From positions 1-6,179 of the forward strand of contig LKMM01000162.1 of the NCBI GenBank assembly GCA_001563885.1: a DNA stretch of 6,179 nt, given 5' to 3'. Position numbers and translations under genes: made by a program. Origin of the DNA: Natrialbaceae archaeon B1-Br10_E2g27. GTDB lineage: Archaea; Halobacteriota; Halobacteria; Halobacteriales; Natrialbaceae. The notes under the pieces are model-generated. The model did not search any database. It was not told the DNA's origin and saw only the letters and a list, made by a program, of their open reading frames with translations. Positions within the stretch are counted from its first letter, which is position 1; every line of letters starts with the position of its first letter. This document shows positions 1 through 5,156 of the stretch, in pieces.

Positions 1-248
1 CGCTATCGCCGTCCGAACTGAACCAGTCAGTGACGCAAACAGCGCAGACAACATCGACGGCACACGAACCGAGCCAATCGACAGTAAAACCGGCAGGACC
101 AACTCAGCCAGGGCCAACACGCCCTCCATCAGCACCGACGCTGACGGTACACCGGTTGCCGATCACCGCAACGGCCGGAACGGACGCCCCTGGCTCCTCG
201 AAAAACACAACAACAGGACTCCCCCAGCCCAAACTGGATACATTACAG
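1..248 (+). repeat. Long direct repeat, copy 1 (left end cut by window edge)
   Basis: This segment matches 415-662 at a constant offset of 414 bp (138 codons), so the reading frame is kept. I count 11 mismatches in 248 positions (about 96% identity) and no gaps. The first 107 or so bases are identical. It encodes a module of about 82 residues running from SPSELNQS through LTVHRLPITATAG to LDTLQ. Similarity then decays into a gapped, weaker match (LQSTSQQQS versus LQTPQHQS). The unit may extend, or repeat again, left of the window. Confidence 0.95.
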
Positions 249-1766
249 TCGACATCCCAGCAACAGTCAATCCCCAGTCTGGGATCAACAGTCGTCCAGA
301 CGGTGAACAGATCGACGACAGGTCAGTCAACCGAGAGGACAGCAACAACCGCCTCGAGACGTCCATCGACAGCCAGCCTGCATACAGCCCAACAAGCCGC
401 GTCATCACCACCGGCGCTATCGCCGTCCGAACTGAACCAGTCAGTGACGCAAACAGCGCAGACAACATCGACGGCACACGAACCGAGCCAATCGACAGTA
501 AAACCGGCAGGACCAACTCAGTCGGAGCCAACACGCCCTCCATCAGCACCGACACTGACGGTACACCGGTTGCCGATCACCGCAACGGCCGGAACGGACG
601 CCCCTGGCTCCTCGAAGAACACAGCAATAGGACTCTCCCAGTCCAGACCGGATACATTACAGACACCCCAACACCAATCGAACGCCAGATCAGGATCGAC
701 AGCCGACCGCTCAGTGACGCCGTTTCCGTCACGCACCGTCGTACAGTCGGGTCCACAACTGGGGATGAGAAAGGATGACGTAGACGACTCGAGGAGTTCG
801 CTGGGGGCCGAATCGAGACTGGATTCGAACCCAGATCGCACCCAGCTCCGACTTTCTACTGGAATCACCGACCAGTCAGTCAGACGCTCGTCTACGACGA
901 CTCGACCCCACTCGAGTTCCAGTCCGTCATCGGATGTCGACCCGACCCAATCATCGCATGGGGGCCAGCCTGCCTCATCCCTCCGTCTGGCCAACTCGAA
1001 TACGACCAGTAGAGAGTCTCGATCAGTTACTTCGCCGTCGAGACTCGAAGAGTCCTCGAGTCCCGGTCTCGAGGAGACAGATCAAGAGTTAAAAGGCGAC
1101 CAGTCACCTGTCACACTCGAGGAGGCACCGACAGAGCAGCGGCCGGAACAGGACCGGTCACCATCGCTTTCACACCGGGTAGCGCGTCTCGACGAGGATC
1201 CTCGAGACCAGAGCCGAGGCCAAGATCGGAATCGGAGCCGAAACCGAGGTCCAAGCCGGAGCCGGGATCGGAACCGAAGTCGAGAATCCAGCAAAACGCG
1301 CCAGTCCCGGCGCTCATCCGCAGACTTCGGTGAGACACACCGTCACCAGCGTGCCGATAGCCGACGGCGCTCACGGTCTGGAAACGAGCGAGAACAGGCT
1401 CCTCTGGACCCAGTGCCACCGCAGCGTACACCGCCCAGAGACAACCAAACCGGCCGATCGAGAACTCAACAACCAACTCGCACAGAGCCGTCGACGCGGA
1501 ATCATAATTATCCTGGAGCGGAGTTCGAGCCAAAACAAACTCGCGCCTCGAGAGCCTACAGCACACAATCGGATACACAACGCCGGAAGGCCGACCCACA
1601 CATAGCCAAACCGGAACGTGACCGCCAGCGTACACAGCCACGCCGTGACGTAGAACTGGATGAGATACTCTCCTCGGACTCCACTACCGATCGGATGGTC
1701 AATGAACTCTATCGAGAATTCGAACGAAAAATGCAAATAGAAAAACGACGAAGAGGACATAAATGA
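1..1766 (+). CDS. Disordered Ser/Thr/Gln/Pro- and Arg/Ser-rich protein of a contractile injection locus (5' end missing)
   Basis: I do not recognise a named family. The frame is open through the left edge (first whole codon at 3), so the true start lies outside. The GTG at 30 is not a credible start, because the same valine lies inside the second repeat copy. About 587 residues are visible. The first 220 or so are Ser/Thr/Gln/Pro-rich and contain a duplicated module. A mixed acidic Ser-rich part follows (about nt 770-1190), then an Arg-rich tract with about 20 arginines in 60 residues (nt 1200-1379), largely R-S, R-N and R-D dipeptides. The last 40 residues differ: an acidic ELDEIL stretch, then a probable amphipathic helix (VNELYREFERKMQIEKRRRG). 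The stop overlaps the next start as ATGA, so the two are probably translationally coupled. Low complexity and strong positive charge are odd for a haloarchaeal protein. By position it could be a structural linker, a length-setting or baseplate accessory protein, or cargo. The C-terminal helix resembles, from memory only, the ends of hypothetical proteins next to LysM tube proteins in other CIS loci. Confidence 0.8.
   Translation, partial: LSPSELNQSVTQTAQTTSTAHEPSQSTVKPAGPTQPGPTRPPSAPTLTVHRLPITATAGTDAPGSSKNTTTGLPQPKLDTLQSTSQQQSIPSLGSTVVQTVNRSTTGQSTERTATTASRRPSTASLHTAQQAASSPPALSPSELNQSVTQTAQTTSTAHEPSQSTVKPAGPTQSEPTRPPSAPTLTVHRLPITATAGTDAPGSSKNTAIGLSQSRPDTLQTPQHQSNARSGSTADRSVTPFPSRTVVQSGPQLGMRKDDVDDSRSSLGAESRLDSNPDRTQLRLSTGITDQSVRRSSTTTRPHSSSSPSSDVDPTQSSHGGQPASSLRLANSNTTSRESRSVTSPSRLEESSSPGLEETDQELKGDQSPVTLEEAPTEQRPEQDRSPSLSHRVARLDEDPRDQSRGQDRNRSRNRGPSRSRDRNRSRESSKTRQSRRSSADFGETHRHQRADSRRRSRSGNEREQAPLDPVPPQRTPPRDNQTGRSRTQQPTRTEPSTRNHNYPGAEFEPKQTRASRAYSTQSDTQRRKADPHIAKPERDRQRTQPRRDVELDEILSSDSTTDRMVNELYREFERKMQIEKRRRGHK
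415..662 (+). repeat. Long direct repeat, copy 2
   Basis: This is the second copy of the 414-bp-period repeat, about 96% identical to copy 1. It is separated from copy 1 by about 166 bp encoding a Thr/Ser/Ala-rich spacer of about 56 residues. The differences cluster in the 3' 140 bp. No third copy follows: after 662 the sequence turns into non-repeated Ser/Arg-rich coding sequence. Confidence 0.95.
1200..1379 (+). repeat. Arg-x dipeptide tract with 6-nt periodicity
   Basis: Within the disordered protein, codons run as Arg-Asn, Arg-Ser, Arg-Asn, Arg-Gly, Pro-Ser, Arg-Ser, Arg-Asp, Arg-Asn, Arg-Ser, Arg-Glu (about nt 1229-1288). The DNA shows a degenerate hexamer periodicity of the CGGAGC / CGAAAC / CGGGAT type. 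About one residue in three of the 60 encoded here is arginine. Hexamer slippage is a likely origin. Codon choice within the units varies (CGG, CGA), so the array is not freshly expanded. Confidence 0.75.
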
Positions 1767-2401
1767 GTGAGCGAGGATCCTTAGAAAAAGCCCACATCGA
1801 AGTGCTCAATGGGAGCCAGGCAGGGACTGAAATAACGTGTGCGTTCAACCCACAGGAGTATCAGCTTCGAAAAAGCGTTGGCTACAGCGAGCACAAGACG
1901 TTACTCGACGTTCCAATCAAACAGTTCACCAGAGGCGTCGCCGATACACTCTCGATGGAACTGTTTTTCGATACGACGAAAACTGACACAGACGTCAGAC
2001 AACACACTGACCAGGTCGACTCCTTGCTGGAAGTCGATGGACAGATACACGCACCGCCGCTGTGTCGATTCGTCTGGGGAGGTGGGATAGCGTTCAAAGC
2101 TGTCCTCGTCGAATCCAATAAACGGTTTACAAAATTCCTACCAGACGGAACGCCAGTTCGTGCGTGGGTCGACGTAACCTTCGAAGAATACAAAGAAGCC
2201 GAGCAACAGAAATCCCAGATAAAACACGAGTCGACGGACAAGATGAAAGTCTGGACGGTCTCGGAAGGGGATACGCTCTGGTTGATTGCCGACGAAGAAT
2301 ACGACGATACGTCTCACTGGCGAACGATTGCTGAAGCAAACGACATCGAAAATCCACGCAATCTCGAGACAGGATCGAAACTGTCCTTACCGCCGCTTTA
2401 G
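1763..2401 (+). CDS. CIS tube/baseplate-hub protein with LysM domain (Afp7/Pvc7-like)
   Basis: The 212-residue protein has the layout of Afp7/Pvc7-type proteins of extracellular contractile injection systems, related to LysM-bearing hub proteins of contractile phage tails. Residues 9-143 form the CIS tube N-terminal domain. Visible hallmarks are a conserved FNPQEY (28-33) followed by a Lys/Ser stretch, a beta-rich core, PPLCRFVWG (98-106), and a terminal strand ending PVRAWVDVTFEEY (131-143). A charged linker (144-160) leads to a LysM domain (about 163-209) with V-x-EGDTLWLIA, IAEANDIENPRNL and a terminal Lys-Leu-x-Leu-Pro. In known particles such proteins sit where the inner tube meets the spike and baseplate. 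Archaea lack murein, so LysM is presumably a structural or protein-contact module. The ATG overlaps the upstream stop (ATGA), supporting this start and a shared operon. The next expected gene, the VgrG-like spike, is absent; a convergent regulator follows instead. The family call is secure; the exact layer in the particle is inferred. Confidence 0.9.
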   Translation: MSERGSLEKAHIEVLNGSQAGTEITCAFNPQEYQLRKSVGYSEHKTLLDVPIKQFTRGVADTLSMELFFDTTKTDTDVRQHTDQVDSLLEVDGQIHAPPLCRFVWGGGIAFKAVLVESNKRFTKFLPDGTPVRAWVDVTFEEYKEAEQQKSQIKHESTDKMKVWTVSEGDTLWLIADEEYDDTSHWRTIAEANDIENPRNLETGSKLSLPPL

Positions 2402-4101
2402 CTGTCGGTCAGTTGTGTGCTGAATATTTTCTGCTGGGCAAGCCGTAGATGCTCGAGAAATGTTGGATGGGAGATGCCAAGCGAACCGGCAACATCTTTC
2501 GCGGAGGCTTCCCGAGGCGTTTCGAAATATCCCTGGTGGAACGCCGCCTGTAGTGCAGCAAATTGTTTTTCAGTCAGTTCTGATAGTAGTCCGTGTGATT
2601 CGGATTCAGGATTATCTATTTCAGTACAAGACAGAACGGAAACGTGATCACTAGACCGACCGAGTGCTTCGATAGCGGCTTTAAGCGCGCTCTTCGTCGG
2701 CGTTTCGATAAGGATATCTGCCCGGTTGGCTGTCACACTCGTCGAACACACGCGAGTACCCAGCGTCGTCAACGTCGCTTCCGGGGTTTCTTCGTCGTGG
2801 ATGAGCTGCACCCGAGACTCCGTTCCGTTCGAAATCATCGTCGCGTCATCGATACGGTCATCAGCCACAGCAGCATCCACAATCCGTTCAGCGGACGCTC
2901 CATCAACGCTGATATACTGGATCGTTTGTCCACCATCGTGTGGAAGCGTCTCGTGAACGGTGATCCTCGTCTGCTGTGTGTTACAGTCAGCCTGATCGAT
3001 CAGTTCTCGTAGGTAGTACTCGGTTCCGACGAGGTGGAGTTTTGATTTAATATTTCGATTCGCCGCGAGCACGTGCTGGTTTTCGATATTATGGATAACG
3101 ACGGCTAACGTATCGGCCAGGGTGGTGAGGTGTCGCTTCGTCGCGTCGTCGAAACTTCCTTGTTCGTCATCGTACACCGACAGTACGCCATAAAACACGT
3201 CGCTGTAGACGAGCGGCAACGCCGCCGCTGCCCGAACGCCACACCGATGGGCGGTGTGATACCATTCTGGCTGGCTGTTATCGGTAAAGTCGCTTACGAA
3301 GATCGGTTCAATCTTTGTCGCCGCCATGATACTTGGGATGGATTCGCGCCTATCAATGCCCGTCCTGAGCCCGAGTGCATCAATTTGTGTCTCTTTCCCG
3401 ACAACTGCGCGAGGTTTGAGCTCATCAGCTAACCAATCGCCGAGCCAGACGAGAGTGTATCCGTACTCGTATAACTGTTGGACGATCGTCGATTCGATAT
3501 CCGAACGCGTCCGTGAATCGACGAACGCCTCTCGAAGTGTCATATTGAGCTTTCGCTCCCACTCGAGTTCCCGTTGATACTCTTTTTGTTCGGTAATATC
3601 GCTGGCAAAGCCAATAACGTGACTTGCTGTCCCAGTATCGTCAGTGAGCACCCTAGCGTATTCATCGACCCAGATTGACCCGTTATCCGGGAGCTCGAGT
3701 ATGTACTCTGTCTGGTACGAACTCCCGTCTTCGATCGCGTTCCGAATCGTCGTCTCGACGTTGGAGCGGTACTCAGGGTGAACGTACCGACAGAACCCAT
3801 CAAAAAAGGGTTCGAGGCCTTCTTTCGGAACCCCGAACAACTGCTCGGTAGGCGGATAGCGCTGAATATCGTCGCTCTCGAGGTCCCAGCCCCAGATATA
3901 GAGGCCAGACTCCTCGAGCAGGACCGAAAAGAACTCCTCGAACTGTCCGAACTGCTGGTGGAACGACTCCGCATCTAGCCGGTCGATCAGATTGACCAGA
4001 AGCTCATACTGAGTCGTTTGCTGCTGGATGCGTCCCGGTCGGTCGCCCATGCCAGGCTCGACCGGGCTCAGTTGTCGCTGGTCGGGACGGTGAGACGTCA
4101 T
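2398..4101 (-). CDS. Bat-type transcriptional regulator (PAS, GAF, BAT-associated, HTH_10)
   Basis: This 567-residue regulator has the bacterio-opsin-activator domain order. A PAS domain spans about 60-170: GLYIWGWDLE, a VHPEY turn at 107-111, and a closing GFASDITEQKEYQ. A short helical linker follows. The GAF domain covers about 193-342, with AAAALPLVYSDVFYGVLSVY at 291-310. The BAT GAF/HTH-associated domain covers about 345-495. The C-terminal HTH_10 domain (508-560) shows LTEKQFAALQAAFHQGYFETPRE and LGISHPTFLEHLR. Such proteins are cytoplasmic, presumably sensing a ligand, redox state or light through PAS/GAF and binding DNA through HTH_10. I see no membrane segment or kinase domain. The true ligand and targets are unknown. 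The start ATG at 4101 fits leaderless transcription, because a TATA-like element lies about 26 nt upstream. The 3' end overlaps the convergent LysM gene by 4 bp, so transcripts could be mutually antisense. Control of the CIS operon is only suggested by proximity. Confidence 0.92.
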   Translation of the reverse strand: MTSHRPDQRQLSPVEPGMGDRPGRIQQQTTQYELLVNLIDRLDAESFHQQFGQFEEFFSVLLEESGLYIWGWDLESDDIQRYPPTEQLFGVPKEGLEPFFDGFCRYVHPEYRSNVETTIRNAIEDGSSYQTEYILELPDNGSIWVDEYARVLTDDTGTASHVIGFASDITEQKEYQRELEWERKLNMTLREAFVDSRTRSDIESTIVQQLYEYGYTLVWLGDWLADELKPRAVVGKETQIDALGLRTGIDRRESIPSIMAATKIEPIFVSDFTDNSQPEWYHTAHRCGVRAAAALPLVYSDVFYGVLSVYDDEQGSFDDATKRHLTTLADTLAVVIHNIENQHVLAANRNIKSKLHLVGTEYYLRELIDQADCNTQQTRITVHETLPHDGGQTIQYISVDGASAERIVDAAVADDRIDDATMISNGTESRVQLIHDEETPEATLTTLGTRVCSTSVTANRADILIETPTKSALKAAIEALGRSSDHVSVLSCTEIDNPESESHGLLSELTEKQFAALQAAFHQGYFETPREASAKDVAGSLGISHPTFLEHLRLAQQKIFSTQLTDS

Positions 4102-4124
4102 TTCAGCATTCCCCGCTCTATACC

Positions 4125-4130
4125 CCTAAA
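4125..4130 (-). promoter_or_regulatory. Candidate TATA-like element of the Bat-type gene
   Basis: On the minus strand the hexamer TTTAGG is centred about 26-27 nt upstream of the ATG at 4101. That is the usual spacing between TATA box and start point in haloarchaea, where many transcripts are leaderless. No Shine-Dalgarno precedes the ATG, which agrees with this. The hexamer is a weak match to the TTTATA-like consensus. A second AT-rich candidate (TTATAA at 4220-4225) would give a leader of about 95 nt. Confidence 0.4.
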
Positions 4131-4145
4131 CGCCCACTGTGGGCG
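4131..4145. promoter_or_regulatory. Palindrome abutting the TATA-like element: candidate operator
   Basis: CGCCCACTGTGGGCG is a perfect inverted repeat with 7-bp arms around one central base. It lies directly upstream of the TATA-like element of the Bat-type gene, where the BRE and regulator sites are expected (about -30 to -44 from the ATG). A dimeric regulator, possibly the gene's own product, could bind here. The binding protein is unknown, and the palindrome does not look like the bop upstream activator site. Confidence 0.45.
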
Positions 4146-4457
4146 ATATTTTGTTCGTATCCCCATCCGTTCAAATATCATCCCTGAAGAGTTACTACTA
4201 GGTGGTATGTGTGTTGCACTTATAATTATCGCAATTGCTGGTGATAAGTAAATCCACTCGGGCCCCGCAGGCCCAAGCGTGGGTCCCAAATCGAGGCCGT
4301 TTTCCTCACCGCCAGCCCGCTACAACTCGAGCCAGTACGAGACACCAGCGTGAGGAGCCATCAGGCATCCCTAAACGCAATGTGAGCCACTCGAGTCGAA
4401 GAAATAGACCTCGTATGGTTGCTCCTCGAGTGATACTATCGGACGGAACTGTCTGAT

Positions 4458-4472
4458 CGCCACCCCGTGGCG
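4458..4472 (-). other. Hairpin 3' of the small acidic gene
   Basis: CGCCAC and GTGGCG form a perfect 6-bp stem around a CCC loop, about 50 nt after the stop of the minus-strand gene ending at 4521. It could stabilise or end that transcript. No T-rich tract follows on the minus strand, so I do not call it a terminator. Function is inferred from position only. Confidence 0.3.
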
Positions 4473-4520
4473 GCGATTCACGACGTACGTCCGGCAGTAT
4501 GAACGGTGATAGCTCGACAC

Positions 4521-4859
4521 TCACTCGTCGTCGGTATCCGAACTGGAGTGCACCACGCGCTCGAACGCGACGGGATCAGGCCCCATGATCGTCCGTGAGC
4601 CGTTCCCTCGAGAGACGACCGCCGGAATATCCGTTCCGTCCTCGGCTCTCGCCCGTTCTAAGGCGAGTTCGAAATGGTGGCGAACCGATAGGCATTCCGT
4701 CCGAATTTCTCGAAGGTGCCGACGTGGCTCACGGAACTGCTCGTCGCTTCCAATCGCCTCGAGCAACTGTTCTACTTGTTCGTCGATGACTCGCAATCGA
4801 GTTTCAACAGCCGACTGCTCGAGCGGCCGATCCGGAAACAGGTCACTCGAGTTAGTCAT
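4521..4859 (-). CDS. Small acidic helical protein, function unknown
   Basis: I do not recognise this 112-residue protein. It is acidic overall and predicted mostly helical by eye. Helix 1 is about residues 13-37 and helix 2 about 44-73, with heptad-like Leu/Val spacing suggesting a helical hairpin or short coiled coil. A looser segment follows (VVSRGNGSRTIMGPDPVAFE, about 81-100), then an acidic Ser/Asp tail ending DTDDE. There is no signal peptide, membrane segment, Cys pair or helix-turn-helix. I chose the ATG at 4859 over the in-frame GTG at 4868 because GAGGTG (4866-4871) sits 6 nt before the ATG as a good Shine-Dalgarno, and the GTG would lie inside it. The acidic composition, typical of salt-adapted proteins, and the ribosome site support a real gene; opposite-strand frames here are basic and Ser/Arg-rich, as expected of shadows. 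The palindromic TATA at 4926-4943 could serve as its promoter in the leftward direction. Confidence 0.65.
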   Translation of the reverse strand: MTNSSDLFPDRPLEQSAVETRLRVIDEQVEQLLEAIGSDEQFREPRRHLREIRTECLSVRHHFELALERARAEDGTDIPAVVSRGNGSRTIMGPDPVAFERVVHSSSDTDDE

Positions 4860-4865
4860 CACTCC

Positions 4866-4871
4866 CACCTC
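4866..4871 (-). promoter_or_regulatory. Shine-Dalgarno site deciding the start of the small acidic gene
   Basis: GAGGTG on the minus strand matches the haloarchaeal anti-Shine-Dalgarno complement (GGAGGTGA), with 6 nt to the ATG at 4859. It is the only clear ribosome site I see in the window and makes the upstream GTG start unlikely. Confidence 0.6.
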
Positions 4872-4925
4872 GAGTAGGCGCTGTTGCCGTCGAATGAACG
4901 TTCTGTAACCGATTCTTTGGCCGTG

Positions 4926-4943
4926 CGAGATGTTTATATCTCG
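4926..4943. promoter_or_regulatory. Palindromic promoter element with TATA box (possibly bidirectional)
   Basis: CGAGAT and ATCTCG form perfect 6-bp arms around GTTTAT. The + strand reads TTTATA at 4933-4938, a near-ideal haloarchaeal TATA box, which predicts a start near 4960-4963. That is the first bases of the structured region and of an ATG at 4961. In the leftward direction the AT core (ATATAAAC) could serve the small acidic gene with a leader of about 50 nt. The arms could be a regulator site. The TATA match is seen directly; bidirectionality is inferred. Confidence 0.55.
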
Positions 4944-4960
4944 TGAGAATCAACGCAAGC

Positions 4961-5060
4961 ATGGTTTCGGACCCTCTCGGGTTGGAAACCGCGTCTCGGG
5001 TGCTGGTTCCACCCGGGGCATTTCGGCGCATACCCCCCTGCGGCTGGTCGGAGTCGCAGT
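4961..5060 (+). ncRNA. Candidate structured small RNA (alternatively a leaderless 55-codon ORF)
   Basis: Starting at the base predicted by the TATA box, the RNA could fold into consecutive hairpins. Hairpin 1 (4963-4990) has outer arms GGTTTC/GAAACC, one G-G mismatch, inner arms GACCC/GGGTT (one G-U pair) and a TCTC loop. Hairpin 2 (4993-5019) has a 10-bp stem of arms 4993-5002 and 5010-5019 with two G-U pairs and a 7-nt loop. Hairpin 3 (5027-5042) has a 4-bp stem exposing six consecutive C. No known archaeal RNA (SRP, RNase P, tRNA, rRNA) is recognised. The 3' end is unclear; moderately T-rich stretches lie at about 5060-5075. The same bases hold an ATG-started frame (4961-5128, 55 codons) encoding MVSDPLGLETASRVLVPPG and onward, with an Arg/Pro/Ser-rich composition unlike its acidic neighbours. 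That argues mildly for RNA rather than protein. Confidence 0.35.
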
Positions 5061-5112
5061 TTCCAATTTCAACGAGTAACTATAGGAATAAATATCTAAT
5101 GGGTATTGGTCA

Positions 5113-5131
5113 TCGTCAGGCAAACTGACGA
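5113..5131 (-). terminator. Hairpin after the 309-residue gene, possible terminator
   Basis: TCGTCAG and CTGACGA form a 7-bp stem around a 5-nt loop, beginning about 26 nt after the minus-strand stop at 5157. Going leftwards the following minus-strand sequence is AT-rich (complement of about 5080-5105), which could help release. Archaeal termination usually depends on U-rich tracts rather than hairpins, and no long T run is present, so the role is uncertain. Confidence 0.3.
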
Positions 5132-5156
5132 CGACGGATGAGAATACGGTGGCGAA

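Larger units (their letters stand above)
4102..4520. other. Gap without a convincing gene, upstream of the Bat-type gene
   Basis: About 420 bp separate the Bat-type start from the end of the next minus-strand gene. It holds the candidate promoter and palindrome (4125-4145) and an AT-rich island (about 4190-4255). The island carries ATAATTAT, GCAATTGC and a nested TTATC/GATAA inverted repeat (4226-4247). A 5-bp hairpin (GGGCC/GGCCC, 4260-4274) and a 6-bp hairpin (4458-4472) are also present. Short open frames exist on both strands but have weak or non-ATG starts and no recognisable domain. The 10-mer CCCTAAACGC occurs twice (4124-4133 and 4369-4378). I see no tRNA, insertion sequence or CRISPR. 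Confidence 0.5.

Noticed and set aside
1..662. CRISPR array or diversity-generating retroelement variable repeat
   Set aside because: The repeat is 414 bp long, in frame and coding, with no short regular spacers. Substitutions are transitions rather than adenine-directed changes, and no reverse transcriptase is in the window.
1111..1641. Long minus-strand frames opposite the disordered gene (up to 176 codons)
   Set aside because: They are shadows made by the repetitive, stop-poor codons of the sense gene, with no ribosome sites or domains.
30..1766. GTG at 30 as the start of the disordered protein
   Set aside because: The frame is open to the edge, and the same valine lies inside the second repeat copy, so translation starts left of the window.
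4098..4289. 63-codon minus-strand frame ending at the Bat-type start
   Set aside because: It begins with TTG, has no ribosome site, and its hydrophobic middle matches nothing I know. Only the shorter ATG-started part is kept, as a weak finding.
4124..4378. Repeated 10-mer CCCTAAACGC (4124-4133 and 4369-4378) as att or IS ends
   Set aside because: Too short, no transposase or integrase between or beside the copies, and direct orientation with unrelated flanks.
4306..4524. 72-codon minus-strand frame overlapping the end of the small acidic gene (GTGA)
   Set aside because: GTG start, no Shine-Dalgarno, basic composition and no domain; it runs through a hairpin and looks like chance.
4585..4908. 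107-codon plus-strand frame opposite the small acidic gene
   Set aside because: Ser/Arg-rich translation typical of the antisense of an acidic gene; the minus strand has the ribosome site and acidic product.
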